Origin: an uncultured Prevotellaceae bacterium
Lineage (GTDB): Bacteria > Bacteroidota > Bacteroidia > Bacteroidales > Bacteroidaceae
Direction of reading: 5' to 3'
DNA: 64,000 nt
Assembly (NCBI GenBank): GCA_946185485.1
Contig: CAMHJQ010000004.1
Span: 62,001 to 126,000, forward strand
Notes under the pieces: model-generated
Databases searched by the model: none
What the model was told of the DNA's origin: nothing
What the model saw: the letters and a program-made list of their open reading frames with translations, nothing else
Shown: positions 1-10,800 of the stretch, piece by piece
Layout of the letters: each line of letters starts with the position of its first letter
Position numbering within the stretch: the stretch's first letter is position 1
Made by a program: the position numbers and the translations under genes

Positions 1-1
1 C

Positions 2-373
2 CTCATCGGCACACTGGTCAACTACTTCATGGTGTTTCCGCTGACAGTGCGCTTCCTCGGCACCTATCAGGTCAGTCCTGACGTAGCCAATATGCTAACA
101 CTGCAGTCGTACGTTGACACGCTATTAGGCATGAGTCTAGTGATGGGCGTGGTGTTCGAACTGCCTGTGGTCAGCGCCCTGTTAGGACGGATGGGACTGA
201 TTTCAGCCCCGCTGATGACCACCTACCGTCGGCACGCCATCGTGGCAATACTCGTTGTAGCGGCCATCATCACCCCAACGACAGACGTCTTTACCCTCTT
301 TGTGGTGGCACTGCCCATCTATTTGCTCTATGAGTTCAGTATACAAATTGTAAGAATAACCGAACAAAACTAA
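2..373 (+). CDS. tatC: TatC, twin-arginine translocase subunit (C-terminal part)
   Basis: The last 123 residues of TatC, the multi-spanning inner-membrane protein that recognises twin-arginine signal peptides. The frame is open to the window edge, so the start lies outside. Visible family features are the segment NYFMVFPLTVRFL, the conserved FELPVVSALLGRMGLIS stretch, the following TYRRHAIVAIL loop and helix, and a final hydrophobic helix ending in LLYEFSIQI. The stop codon is 6 bp before the polyferredoxin gene. Two genes on is a probable Tat substrate, which fits a shared locus. Identification is by sequence pattern and is firm despite truncation. Confidence 0.93.
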   Translation, partial: LIGTLVNYFMVFPLTVRFLGTYQVSPDVANMLTLQSYVDTLLGMSLVMGVVFELPVVSALLGRMGLISAPLMTTYRRHAIVAILVVAAIITPTTDVFTLFVVALPIYLLYEFSIQIVRITEQN

Positions 374-379
374 AACGAT

Positions 380-1882
380 ATGTTAAGAAGAATCAGAATC
401 GTATTGGCTGCAGTGATGTTCATTGGCATCACGCTGCTGTTCCTAGACTTCACAGGAACCATGCGCACATGGGTCAGTTGGATGCCCAAACTACAGTTCT
501 TAGAGGCCGTATTAGCCCTGAACATAGTGGTCATCGTGGCACTCGTGGTGTTGACACTCGTTTTCGGACGCATCTACTGCTCCGTCATCTGTCCGTTAGG
601 CATCATGCAGGACATTTTTGGCTTTTTTGGCAAGAAAGCCAAGAAAAACCGATATACGCATTCCAAGGAATTAAAGTGGCTACGCTATCCTGTCCTCGCC
701 GTGTTTATCATCGCCTTGCTGACGGGCGTGGGCACGCTGTTTCAGCTGTTAGCCCCCTACTCTGCCTTTGGACGCATCGCCACCAATCTGTTGCAACCTG
801 TTTGGCTGGCAGGCAATAACGTACTGGCATCCATAGCCGAGCACTACGATAGCTATGCTTTCTATCACACGAACATCTGGTTGCGGGCCCTTCCTTCCCT
901 CATCATCAGTGCCATCACGCTTGTAGTATTGGCTATATTGGCTTGGCGCAACGGCCGTACCTATTGCAACACCATTTGTCCGGTGGGCACGACACTCAGT
1001 TTTTTCAGTCGTTTTTCGTGGTTGAAGATTCACTTCGACGAGAGCAAGTGCCGCAACTGTTCAATGTGTACCAAGAACTGCAAGTCCGCCTGTATTGACT
1101 ATAAAACCCACACGGTTGATTATAGCCGCTGCGTGGTTTGCGGCAACTGCATCGAAAACTGTAAGTTTGGAGCACTGAAATACAGCGGCGGGCTAAAACG
1201 GACAAAATCAGACAACAAAAACATTTCCACAAAGTCCGACGCAAACGCCGTAGACAGTAGCAAGCGTAGTTTCCTGTTGGCATCCGCATTGACGGCGGGA
1301 GCCGCATTGGCACAGCAGAAAGAGAAGATGATGGACGGTGGACTGGCTGAGATTGAAGACAAAATAGCACCTGAGCGTCAGACCCCGCTGACACCACCGG
1401 GATCTATGTCGCAGCGTAACTTCGAAACACACTGTACGGGTTGCCAACTCTGTATCTCAGAATGTCCGAACGAGGTGTTACGTCCCAGTGCCGACTTGCT
1501 GCACTTGATGATGCCCACCATGTCGTATGAACGCGGCTATTGTCGCCCGGAGTGTAACCATTGTTCGGAAGTATGTCCGGCTGGTGCCATCAAACCTATT
1601 GCTTTGGAGGTGAAGGTGTCCACCCAGATTGGCCATGCTGTATGGATCAAGAAAAACTGCATCCCGTTGACTGACGGTGTGGAATGCGGCAACTGTGCCC
1701 GTCACTGTCCCACAGGCGCCATTGAGATGGTGCCCTCTGACCCCGACGACGAGGAGTCACCCTACGTTCCCGCTGTCAACGAGGCCCGTTGTATCGGCTG
1801 CGGTGCCTGCGAATACCTCTGTCCCGCCCGTCCCTTCTCTGCCATCTACGTCGAAGGCCACGAGTTACACAAGGAGGTATAG
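380..1882 (+). CDS. Membrane-bound polyferredoxin (NapH/FixG-like 4Fe-4S protein)
   Basis: A 500-residue electron-transfer protein. The N-terminal ~210 residues hold several membrane helices and the two CxxxCP motifs typical of NapH/CcoG-type proteins (C67-C71 and C196-C200). Two CxxCxxC clusters follow at about residues 224-234 and 251-261. A hydrophobic stretch after SKRSF (about residue 295) resembles a second Tat-like or membrane segment. The C-terminal third adds further Cys-rich clusters, including CTGCQLCISECP, CNHCSEVCP, CGNCARHCP and CIGCGACEYLCP. It probably passes electrons across the inner membrane to periplasmic partners. Its 6-bp spacing from tatC and the Fe-S reductase downstream suggest one transcription unit. 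The partner oxidoreductase and physiological donor are not identifiable here. Confidence 0.85.
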   Translation: MLRRIRIVLAAVMFIGITLLFLDFTGTMRTWVSWMPKLQFLEAVLALNIVVIVALVVLTLVFGRIYCSVICPLGIMQDIFGFFGKKAKKNRYTHSKELKWLRYPVLAVFIIALLTGVGTLFQLLAPYSAFGRIATNLLQPVWLAGNNVLASIAEHYDSYAFYHTNIWLRALPSLIISAITLVVLAILAWRNGRTYCNTICPVGTTLSFFSRFSWLKIHFDESKCRNCSMCTKNCKSACIDYKTHTVDYSRCVVCGNCIENCKFGALKYSGGLKRTKSDNKNISTKSDANAVDSSKRSFLLASALTAGAALAQQKEKMMDGGLAEIEDKIAPERQTPLTPPGSMSQRNFETHCTGCQLCISECPNEVLRPSADLLHLMMPTMSYERGYCRPECNHCSEVCPAGAIKPIALEVKVSTQIGHAVWIKKNCIPLTDGVECGNCARHCPTGAIEMVPSDPDDEESPYVPAVNEARCIGCGACEYLCPARPFSAIYVEGHELHKEV

Positions 1883-1938
1883 ACTTCTGAGTCAACGAGA
1901 TAACGACACAACTACATAACACAATAACAAGACAAAAG

Positions 1939-3342
1939 ATGAAAAAAGATATATCCAGAAGAAACTTCATTAAAATATTAGGCGGTGGAGCACTGACCAC
2001 TGCCGCAGTGATGACGGGCTGCAAGTCGAAGACTGAGAGCAAGGCCGTTGAAGGGTACAAGAAACAAGTGGAGCCGCCGGTGGGCCAGATGACCTACCGC
2101 GAGAACCCGAAGACCAAGGAGAAGGTGTCTCTGCTGGGCTATGGCATGATGCGCCTGCCGTCGAAGACGGAGAACAAGGACGACTATGACCAGGAGATGA
2201 TTAACCGTCAGGTGGACTATGCCATTGAGCATGGCGTCAACTACTTCGACACCAGCCCCGTCTATTGTCAGGGCAAGTCGGAAGCCTGTACGGGCATCGC
2301 CCTCAGTCGCCACAAGCGCTCGGAATACCTGGTAGCCACCAAGCTCTCCAACTTCAACCGCGACTACTGGCAGCGGGAGAAGGCCATCGAGATGTATCAT
2401 AACTCACTGAAGCAACTACAGGTCGACTACATCGACTACTACCTGCTGCACGCCGTGGGCGGCGGCATGGACGAGTTCAATGGCCGTTATGTGGACAACG
2501 GCATCATGGACTACCTATTGAAAGAGCGCGAAGCCGGACGCATCCGCAACTTCGGCTTCTCGTTCCATGGCTACAAGGCCGTCTTTGACGAGGTGCTGGC
2601 CATGCACGACAAGTACCACTGGGATTTTGTACAGATAGAGCTGAACTACCTGGACTGGGACTACGCCAACGAAATTAACGACCGCAACGTGGACGCCAGC
2701 TACCTGTATGCCGAACTGCAGAAGAAAGGCATCCCCGCCGTCATCATGGAACCCCTGCTGGGTGGTCGCCTGGCCAACCTGCCACAGTATATGGCTACGG
2801 AGCTGAAACAGCGTGCTCCCGAGCGTAGCGTCGCCTCGTGGGCCTTCCGCTATGCCGGCACTCCCGACGGCGTGCTCACCGTGCTGTCAGGCATGACCTA
2901 CATGGAGCACCTGAAGGACAACCTGCTCAGCTACTGCCCGCTCGTTCCGCTGACAGAAAGCGAGCAGCGCTATCTGGACCAAACGGTTGCCGAACGCATT
3001 GTGGGACTTGAGAACATTCCCTGCAACGACTGCAAATACTGTATGCCCTGTCCCTACGGCATCGACATTCCTGCCATCTTCGTACATTATAATAAATGTA
3101 AGAACGATGGCACACTACCCCGCCTGAAGATGGATGACGAGTATTACAAATTGCGCCGCAACTACCTGATAGGTCTCGACCGTGCCGTGCCCCGTATGCG
3201 CCAGGCCGACCACTGCATCCAGTGCGGGCAGTGCGAACCGCATTGCCCGCAGAGCATCCGCATCCCACGTGAGCTACAGAAGATCAGCCAGTTTGTGGAA
3301 GACTTAAAGCAGAATAAGATTCTACAGAAGGAGCAGACATAA
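1939..3342 (+). CDS. Aldo/keto reductase with Tat lipoprotein signal and C-terminal ferredoxin domain
   Basis: A 467-residue secreted reductase. The first 28 residues carry a twin-arginine motif (SRRNFIK), a hydrophobic core and a lipobox-like Cys (TGC, C28), so it is probably exported folded and lipid-anchored. The middle is an aldo/keto reductase barrel (LGYGMMRLP, NYFDTSPVY, DYIDYYLLH, GFSFHG). The C-terminal part has two ferredoxin-like Cys groups, CNDCKYCMPCP and CIQCGQCEPHCP, as in the family often labelled 4Fe-4S aldo/keto reductase. Export through Tat agrees with tatC two genes upstream, and the polyferredoxin between them is a plausible electron partner. Substrate unknown. Confidence 0.88.
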   Translation: MKKDISRRNFIKILGGGALTTAAVMTGCKSKTESKAVEGYKKQVEPPVGQMTYRENPKTKEKVSLLGYGMMRLPSKTENKDDYDQEMINRQVDYAIEHGVNYFDTSPVYCQGKSEACTGIALSRHKRSEYLVATKLSNFNRDYWQREKAIEMYHNSLKQLQVDYIDYYLLHAVGGGMDEFNGRYVDNGIMDYLLKEREAGRIRNFGFSFHGYKAVFDEVLAMHDKYHWDFVQIELNYLDWDYANEINDRNVDASYLYAELQKKGIPAVIMEPLLGGRLANLPQYMATELKQRAPERSVASWAFRYAGTPDGVLTVLSGMTYMEHLKDNLLSYCPLVPLTESEQRYLDQTVAERIVGLENIPCNDCKYCMPCPYGIDIPAIFVHYNKCKNDGTLPRLKMDDEYYKLRRNYLIGLDRAVPRMRQADHCIQCGQCEPHCPQSIRIPRELQKISQFVEDLKQNKILQKEQT

Positions 3343-3370
3343 AAATTAATAGTTTTATACATATTTCTTC

Positions 3371-3399
3371 TTGTATTACATTATTTTTTGCTACTTTTG
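3371..3399 (+). promoter_or_regulatory. Bacteroidetes-type promoter for the kinase operon
   Basis: A TACTTTTG -7 box at 3392-3399 fits TAnnTTTG. A TTG at 3371-3373 lies 18 bp upstream, near the expected -33 position. The kinase ATG follows at 3421. No terminator-like hairpin is evident between the reductase stop and this site. Confidence 0.6.
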
Positions 3400-3420
3400 C
3401 ACCATCAATAAACAATATTT

Positions 3421-4971
3421 ATGGAAAAACCTGCTATTAACTCGTTGGGACATGGCTATCAGTTAGTGAATGGCCAAAGCAAAGAACAAAGAACATATCA
3501 TATTGAGTGCGAACTTGGACGAGGCGGATTTGGCATTACTTATCTGGCCACCTCCGATGAGTATGTTGGCAACATCCTGCAGACGACAAAATATACCATC
3601 AAGGAGTTCTGCATGAGCGATGTCTGCATGCGCCAGCCTGATGGCAGCATCACCGTTGCCGAACGTGACGAAGAAGAATTCCAGAGTTGCATGGGTGATT
3701 TCCTGCATGAAGCCGAGCGTCTGCATAAGATGTCTCATGAGGGTATCGTTCCCGTCAAGGAGGTGTTCGAAGCCAATGGCACCGCCTATTACGTCATGCA
3801 GTTTCTGGGCGACCAGTCGCTGGTAAAGTACGTCAAGGAGAATGGTGGAAAACTCGATGAGGAAGAAGCATGTCGCATTGCCAGCATGGTTGCCAAGGCA
3901 CTGGACTATCTGCACCAGCAGACCGTCACCCACTTGGACGTCAAGCCTGAGAACATCATGATGTATCAGCGTCGTACGGGCAAGCCAATACCCATCCTGA
4001 TAGACTTCGGACTGGCCTGCCACTACAAGAAGAAAGGTGGCAGCACTTCTAAACACAGTGCCACGGGAACCACCGACGGCTACTCTCCTTTAGAGCAGTA
4101 TGCAGGCATTAACCGCTTTACCCCCGAGGCAGACATCTACGCCTTAGGCTGCACCCTGTATTTCATGCTGACGGGTAAGGCACCGCTGATAGCCAACGAC
4201 ATGTCGGCCCAGTATTTGTTCAAGACACTCCCCGATGGACTCAGCGACGATACTGTCGAAACCCTGCGCAAGAGTATGGAGAAGATGGCTGAGCGCCGCA
4301 CCAAGACTATTGCTGACTTCCTACGGAACCTGCCGAAGTTTGACGATGAGCCTATCGTAGGTGGCAAAAAGACTGTCAAAAGAAGAAATTCTTCTGGTGG
4401 CAGGGGTCGTACTGGTGGTGGTGACAACAAGATGAAGTATGCCCTCATCGGCATGGGAGCTGTTATTCTGATACTGGTGTTGCTGCTGATGATACCATCG
4501 GGCAATGAGAAAGTTTCAACGAACCAGGAAGATATCGAGCAGGTTGACGCCGACAGTACGGTCACTACCAACAACAGCAGTGAGAATACTGCTACTGGCG
4601 GTGGCAACACACAACAACAGGAAAACAACAACACCCAGAACAGCAACAGCCAGAACAGCAACAGCCAGAACAGCAACAGCCAGAACAGCAATAATTCCAG
4701 CAGCCAGCCGGAAAAGCAGGAAGTCAAGCCTGAGCCTAACTATCTGAACCTTGGCTATGCTGAGTGGCGCGGCCCCGTCAAGAACGGCAAGCCCAATGGT
4801 GACGGCATCATGCGCTTCAAGAGCAGCCACCGTATCGACAGCCGTGATCCGGGAGAGAACTATGCGGAAGCTGGCGACTATATCGATGGCACCTACTCCA
4901 ATGGACACCTCGTTGATGGCACCTGGCACAAGGCTGCCGGAGGCTCGGAATATATGATGATCGGACAATAA
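3421..4971 (+). CDS. Transmembrane Ser/Thr protein kinase with MORN-like extracytoplasmic tail
   Basis: A 516-residue Hanks-type kinase. Residues ~28-305 form the kinase domain: Gly-loop GRGGFG (33-38), catalytic Lys in TIKEF (K61), HLDVKPEN catalytic loop (D173, N178), DFG (195-197) and GYSPLEQY activation segment. The HRD Arg is Leu, as in many non-RD bacterial kinases. A basic Gly-rich linker precedes a single membrane helix (about 341-358). A low-complexity Ser/Asn/Gln linker follows, then a C-terminal YAEWRGPVKNGKPNGDG-type segment that looks MORN-like. Topology should place the kinase in the cytoplasm and the tail in the periplasm. A PP2C phosphatase and FHA proteins 37-42 kb downstream are candidate partners. 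It heads a likely operon through the glycosidase gene. Confidence 0.9.
   Translation: MEKPAINSLGHGYQLVNGQSKEQRTYHIECELGRGGFGITYLATSDEYVGNILQTTKYTIKEFCMSDVCMRQPDGSITVAERDEEEFQSCMGDFLHEAERLHKMSHEGIVPVKEVFEANGTAYYVMQFLGDQSLVKYVKENGGKLDEEEACRIASMVAKALDYLHQQTVTHLDVKPENIMMYQRRTGKPIPILIDFGLACHYKKKGGSTSKHSATGTTDGYSPLEQYAGINRFTPEADIYALGCTLYFMLTGKAPLIANDMSAQYLFKTLPDGLSDDTVETLRKSMEKMAERRTKTIADFLRNLPKFDDEPIVGGKKTVKRRNSSGGRGRTGGGDNKMKYALIGMGAVILILVLLLMIPSGNEKVSTNQEDIEQVDADSTVTTNNSSENTATGGGNTQQQENNNTQNSNSQNSNSQNSNSQNSNNSSSQPEKQEVKPEPNYLNLGYAEWRGPVKNGKPNGDGIMRFKSSHRIDSRDPGENYAEAGDYIDGTYSNGHLVDGTWHKAAGGSEYMMIGQ
4636..4695 (+). repeat. In-frame 15-bp tandem repeat in kinase linker
   Basis: The unit CAGAACAGCAACAGC occurs three times exactly (4636-4680), followed by a diverged fourth copy. 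It encodes Gln-Asn-Ser-Asn-Ser in the flexible linker just outside the membrane helix. Because 15 is divisible by three, copy changes would alter linker length without breaking the frame. Confidence 0.9.
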
Positions 4972-4984
4972 CAACACCCAAAAT

Positions 4985-6100
4985 ATGAAAAAACTATTCT
5001 TTGCCCTTTGCTGCATCCTGGCATCAGCCAATGGCACCTATGCACAAGACTATGCCTCCAACCATTTGGAAAAGGCGGTTAACAAACTGGGAATAGCTAA
5101 CAAGTTGTCGAAAGGCAGCAAGGCAGACACCATCCTTGTCAACCAGCAGCGCGTTGTAGTACGCAAAGATGCCAATGGCCGCATTGAGCATGTAGGCATA
5201 CCTTTGTTCAACGCTTTCATGCGGAGTCTTCAGCCGTCACCTATCCACGACTATCTGGAGTTTGCTGCCCTCGACAAGAAATACAAAATCTCCGAGAACA
5301 CCTTGCAGCTCAATCAGCTGAAGTTCAGCAAGGGCAGCTGGGACGACTTGTTCCTGTTGAGCGATACCACAACGTGCTCCATCAATAACCTGGAGGACAA
5401 GATGTATGTGGTGAAATGGATGAAACAGGGCGAACCGTTTCTGGAGGTCTACTTCCCTGTCGACTACGAGTTACTGGCCAACAGTAGCCGCCGCGAGATG
5501 GAGGTGCGCTTCATCGAAGGTCTCAAGGCTTTCAAGCTTTCCGATTCCGTTCCTCCCCAGCAATTAGACACTATTGAATTTAAGAAATACGGCATCAAGG
5601 GCATCTTCGTCAAGGAAGGTACTCACTACGTAACACCAGTCATCACCTCAAACACCTATTTTAAAAAGGAAGCAGGTGGCTACAGTCTGCTAGCCGACAA
5701 CCAGTACACCAGCGAGAGTTTTGCCAACCTTCTGCTGAATCCAATGTATGCCCCTGAAGCCACTGTCAATATGGGATTCTCGATGAGCACCTTCCGCTCG
5801 GAATACGTTGAGATGGATTTCCGCCAGTTGAGTGCCTACTGCACCAGTAATGGCTGCACGCCGTTCTATGGTTTCGAGGGTGTTACCGACGGAATAGCCA
5901 CTGCCACACTCATCATGCACAACAAGAAGTCGGGCTATAACCACATTTTCTATATCCAATGTCCTGCATCAGAGATTGGGAAGCCTGGCGCAAAGCTTAC
6001 TGGCAGGGGATACCTCTTTACTCCGTCGTCGAACGTCAAGAATCTCTTCGGCACTCCAAGTAAAGGTAAGTCGCGTTCATACAAACACATAGCAAAATGA
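4985..6100 (+). CDS. Secreted protein of unknown function
   Basis: A 371-residue protein with a clear signal peptide (MKKLFFALCCILASANGTYA, then QD). I recognise no domain. It starts 13 bp after the kinase stop and its own stop overlaps the next ATG by 4 bp (ATGA), so it is translated in the same unit as the kinase. The mature part is mixed alpha/beta with few Cys. It probably acts in the periplasm or outer envelope, but no activity can be assigned. Confidence 0.75.
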   Translation: MKKLFFALCCILASANGTYAQDYASNHLEKAVNKLGIANKLSKGSKADTILVNQQRVVVRKDANGRIEHVGIPLFNAFMRSLQPSPIHDYLEFAALDKKYKISENTLQLNQLKFSKGSWDDLFLLSDTTTCSINNLEDKMYVVKWMKQGEPFLEVYFPVDYELLANSSRREMEVRFIEGLKAFKLSDSVPPQQLDTIEFKKYGIKGIFVKEGTHYVTPVITSNTYFKKEAGGYSLLADNQYTSESFANLLLNPMYAPEATVNMGFSMSTFRSEYVEMDFRQLSAYCTSNGCTPFYGFEGVTDGIATATLIMHNKKSGYNHIFYIQCPASEIGKPGAKLTGRGYLFTPSSNVKNLFGTPSKGKSRSYKHIAK

Positions 6101-6828
6101 GAAAACTGCTTTTCCTGCTGACTATATGCTGCGTACAGCTGCCTCTCATGGCTCAGGACGTGATGGAGCAGATTAATCAGGTAAAACTTGAGGGCGGACA
6201 CCTGACAGCACAATACTCCCATGAGTCGGTCGATACGGCCTTTCTGATGGGAAAGAAAGACATTTTGCACCAGCTGAACATGAAAGGCCTCGGTCTCTTC
6301 AAATTGGATGAGATTGAATCCAAAGTGAAACATCTCGACATGCACCGCGGCAATCAGTACAGGGTTTTCTCCTATCTGAAGCTGTCAGACATCAGCCGCA
6401 AGGCTAATAGCCACCAACAAGAGGAAAAGCTCGTCATCGTGCCGAAGTTCGACGCCAAAGAAGAATCGTCCACGACGACCCATGTGGCCAACAATGCCCA
6501 TAAGACCAATGAAGTCCGGAACGTCCAACAGCCTACGGAGGACCTGCCCACACAAATTGCCCGTGACATCATGAACAAGAGAGACCATCTTGCTGCCTTG
6601 AACGCACTGAATGCCAAGAAGAACATGGGCCAGATTATCGACTGTGGCCCTTTCTCCAAGAGCACTAACATCGATGAGGTCTACATTGCCATCTTCGACC
6701 GCAACAGTGCCGCCCCGCTAGCTGTGCTATCACCGACCGTCAACGGCAAGCGTACCAACCTCATCACCAAAAGCGAAGACTCGCTCTCCAACTACCATGG
6801 CTGCAGAGCCATCTGGTTCAAGTTCTGA
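6097..6828 (+). CDS. Small secreted protein of unknown function
   Basis: A 243-residue protein with a signal peptide (MRKLLFLLTICCVQLPLMAQ). Its ATG overlaps the previous stop codon, which implies translational coupling. The C-terminal region (NIDEVYIAIFDRN...) shows no family I recognise. Cotranscription with a Ser/Thr kinase and a second unknown secreted protein suggests the two unknowns may work together, which is inference only. Confidence 0.7.
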   Translation: MRKLLFLLTICCVQLPLMAQDVMEQINQVKLEGGHLTAQYSHESVDTAFLMGKKDILHQLNMKGLGLFKLDEIESKVKHLDMHRGNQYRVFSYLKLSDISRKANSHQQEEKLVIVPKFDAKEESSTTTHVANNAHKTNEVRNVQQPTEDLPTQIARDIMNKRDHLAALNALNAKKNMGQIIDCGPFSKSTNIDEVYIAIFDRNSAAPLAVLSPTVNGKRTNLITKSEDSLSNYHGCRAIWFKF

Positions 6829-6869
6829 ACAAAACACGATGTAATACGAAGAAAAAAAGACTACACGAT

Positions 6870-7847
6870 ATGAAACGATTACTAACTTTACTCTTTGTGG
6901 CCGTATGTGCTTGTAGCACCCTATCGGCCCAGAATGTGACTTTCAAATTTGAAGAGGGCACATTAAGCAATGCAGCCTTACGCCAGAAGATGGAAGGCCG
7001 CATTTCACGATTGTTGACCGAAATCACACAGGCGTCGGCAGCCAACCGCAGCCTCAACTTGACATCGCTCGGTCTGTCGCCCGTGGCCAGCAAGCGTCTG
7101 GGAAAACTCTGGGAGAATCTGCATTTTTCGTGCGACTACAACACCAACATTGAGAAATGTCTCATTGATGTCAATGGCTATGAAGTGCGCGGAATCCTCA
7201 TCACCCTGCAGCCCATGGGTGCCAACTACAGCGGCTCCACCAGCCGTGAACTCGCCATCAGCTTTGCCCCCGATGGCATCATCACCAATGTAAACATGAC
7301 GCTGGAGAACAACTCCTACCAGGATATCGTCAACAATGGCATGGATGTCACCGACACCCGTCGCCGACTGGAGATTTTGAAATTCGTCGAGGACTTCCGC
7401 AGCTACTATGACGAGAAAGACATCCAGGCTCTGGACAATATCTACAGCGAAGATGCACTGATTATCACTGGTAAGGTAGTCCAGCGCAAGAACTTAGGTA
7501 GCGACCAGGCCCGCATGAAGCCAGAGATTGAGTATAGCAAGATGAACAAGGTACAGTATATGAACAAGTTGCGCGGCATTTTCGCCAACAACAAGTTCAT
7601 CAAGGTGAAGTTCGACGACATCATCGTCAAGCGCCACCCCGCCAAGGCAGGATTCTATTCTGTCACCCTGCACCAGAACTGGCAGTCGAGCAGATATTCC
7701 GACGACGGCTATGTATTCCTGCTCTGGGAGTTCAAGGAAGGCCGTTCACCGGTTGTCCACGTCCGTACCTGGCAGCCTGACATGGTTGGCAACCGCAAAC
7801 TAGGTGCCGACGAAGTGTTCAACGAGAACGACTTCTTCATTCCCTAA
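6870..7847 (+). CDS. Secreted protein with NTF2/SnoaL-like domain
   Basis: A 325-residue protein with a signal peptide (MKRLLTLLFVAVCACSTLSAQ). Residues ~170-310 contain a pattern typical of NTF2-like domains: KFVEDFRSYYDEKDIQALDNIYSEDALI, a central helix, and later strands with VTLHQNW and GYVFLLWEF. In such domains the cone-shaped fold binds small molecules or peptides. No catalytic residues can be assigned. It sits 41 bp after the preceding gene and 9 bp before the glycosidase, so it is part of the same likely operon. Confidence 0.68.
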   Translation: MKRLLTLLFVAVCACSTLSAQNVTFKFEEGTLSNAALRQKMEGRISRLLTEITQASAANRSLNLTSLGLSPVASKRLGKLWENLHFSCDYNTNIEKCLIDVNGYEVRGILITLQPMGANYSGSTSRELAISFAPDGIITNVNMTLENNSYQDIVNNGMDVTDTRRRLEILKFVEDFRSYYDEKDIQALDNIYSEDALIITGKVVQRKNLGSDQARMKPEIEYSKMNKVQYMNKLRGIFANNKFIKVKFDDIIVKRHPAKAGFYSVTLHQNWQSSRYSDDGYVFLLWEFKEGRSPVVHVRTWQPDMVGNRKLGADEVFNENDFFIP

Positions 7848-7856
7848 ACATACTAC

Positions 7857-10800
7857 ATGAAACTACTAACTACTTTTCTACTGGGCATCCTCATGGTGCC
7901 CTTGACGGTGTTGGGACAAACCGCCGACTTTGCTGGTGCGCAATGGATAGCCTTGGAGCAGGACTCCACCATTCTCTTCCCACACGTCCACCTGTTGAAG
8001 GCGAAATCGGCCCAGGGTCAGTCGCTCAAGCGTTATCAACTGCCCGTGCTGGAACGGCAGTTCCAGATGAAGCACCAACAGGTACGCCGTGCATGGGCCG
8101 ACGTCTGCGGACTGGGACAGTACGAACTGTTTGTCAACGGCGTGAAGGTGGGTCGCAACTTCCTCGACCCGGGCTGGACGATGTTCAACAAGCGCCTGCT
8201 CTACAACACCTTCGACCTGACGGCACAGCTGTCTGCTGCTGCCAGCCGCGACATTTCCCTGCGCGTGATGCTGGGCGGCGGCATGTACGACATCCCGCTG
8301 CAGGGCTACCACAAGATGGGCGGTTCATGCGGTGCGCCTAAACTGCTGCTGGCGCTGCATATAGACTATGCCGACGGCCAGCGACAGGACATCGTCAGCG
8401 ATGGCTCATGGACGGCCAGCGAGAGTCCCGTCACCTACAGCAGCATCTATGGCGGCGAGAGCTATGACGCCACACTCAGTGCCACCCCGAAGCCAGCGGT
8501 CATCACGCATCCCCATTGGGACGTGCCGTTGGTGAAGCAGGACGACCATACGCGCCTCATCGTCAAGCAGCAACTGCCCATGACGCGTTTGAGGGGGGCG
8601 GGCATCCCCGACAGCACCTGCATCTATGACATGGGCCAGAACTGTTCGGGCATTGTGCGGCTGACGGTGCGCGGTCCTCGTGGCAGCCGTGTGACGTTGC
8701 GTCCTGCCGAGCTTCTGCGCGACGGCACCGTCTTCCAGCGGTGCATGCCGGGCTACGCCTGGACCTACACCCTTCGTGGCGACAAGGAGGGCGAAAGCTG
8801 GCAACCGCAATTCTCCTATACGGGCTTCAGATATGTGGAGGTGAAGGCTGACAAGGGTGTGGAAATCCAGCAGTTGACGGGACTGCATACCTCTGCCGAT
8901 GTGGCGGAGACAGGTCATTTTGAATGCTCCGACACCCTGCTGAGCCGCATCTACACGCTTATCGACTGGGCCATCAGCAGCAATCTGGCCAGCATCACCA
9001 CTGACTGCCCCACCCGTGAGAAGTTAGGATGGCAGGAGCAGAACCACCTGATGGCCTACTCCATGATGTACCGCTACGACATGCAGGCGCTAATGAACAA
9101 GATTGCCGATGACCTGGCCGACTCACAGCATGACGACGGCGCCATACCGACCATTGCTCCCGAATACACGCTGTTCGCCCAAGGCAGCGGCTTCGAGGAC
9201 ACGCCGGAATGGGGCGCCTCCTTTATTCTCTGTCCTTACTATAATTATATATGGTATGGGGACGACTCGACCATGCGTCGCCATTACGACGCCATGAAGC
9301 GGTATATCGACTATCTGCAAAGCCGTACCCAAGAAAATATCCTCGACTATGGACTGGGCGACTGGTTCGACGTGGGACCGAACCGACCGGGGGTTGCCCA
9401 GCTCACCTCCGTAGCCTTCTCGGCAACGGCCATGTACCACTACGAGCTGTGTGTCATGAGCAGCATAGCCCGGCTGTTGGGCAAGGGCGACGACGCCCAT
9501 CGGTTCAGCCAAATGGCTGCCGACGTCAAGCAGGCCTTCAACGCCCGCTTCTGGAATCAGGAGCAGCAACTATACGAACAAGGCAGCCAGACGGCCTCGG
9601 CCATGGCGCTGTTTATGCAGCTTACCACCGACGCAAACCGCAGCAAGGTCTTGCAGTCGCTGGTCGACGACATCACCACCCGCATGGCATCGGCCAAGGC
9701 TGGCGAGGCACTGGTCACGGCGGGCGACGTGGGCTACCGCTATGTGCTGCAGGCACTCCGCGAGGGCGGCCGCTCCGACGTGATATGGCAGATGAACCGC
9801 CGCGACGACCTCCCCGGCTATGCCTACCAGCTGCGTCAGGGAGCCACGGCACTCACCGAGAGCTGGCAGGCATACGACAACGTGTCGAACAACCACCTGA
9901 TGTTAGGACACCTGATGGAGTGGCTGTTCCAGGCTCCCGGCGGCATCCGCCAGGCCGAGGGCAGCGTGGCCTGGCGCCATATCGTCATCGAACCGCAAAT
10001 GCTAGGCACGCTGACCTGGGCTAAGGCCGACTTCCAGTCGCCGCAAGGACTTATCGTCTGCCATTGGACGGCCTCACCCGACCACAGCCAATGGACCGTC
10101 AACGTCACCATCCCCCAGGGTGCTGATGCCGAGGTACGCCTGCCTGACGGCAGACACTGTCAAGTGGGTGCCGGTGAACATACTTTTTCAAGCGACAAGG
10201 CACAAGGTCAGGCACAACGGCAGCCCACGGTGACATGGGACAGCAAGAGCCTCATGATGGACGGTCGGCGCGTCTGTCCCGTGATGGGCGAGATACACTA
10301 TTCGCGCATCCCTGCCGACGAGTGGGCCGACGAGGTCCGCAAGATGAAAGAGGGCGGCGTGACAATCGCTGCCACCTACGTTTTCTGGAACCATATCGAG
10401 GAGCAGGAGGGCATCTTCCGCTGGGATGGCCAACGCTCATTGCGCCGCTTCTTGGAGGTCTGCAAGCAGGAGAATATGCCCGTCATACTGCGGTTAGGCC
10501 CATTCTGCCACGGCGAGGTACGCAATGGCGGCATCCCCGACTGGGTCTTCACCAAGGGCTGTAAGCTGCGTGAGGCCAACCCCGTTTTTCTCGGTTTTGC
10601 CGAGAAACTCTACCGCCAGATTTTTACACAGGTGCAGGGATTGCAGTGGAAGGACGGCGGCCCTGTCATCGCCGCCCAGTTCGACAACGAGTACCGCGGC
10701 CGTGGCGAATACCTGATGGCGCTGAAACGCATCGCACAGCAGGCAGGGTTTGACCTGCCGTTCTACACCCGCACCGGCTGGCCGGAGCTACGCACTCCAG

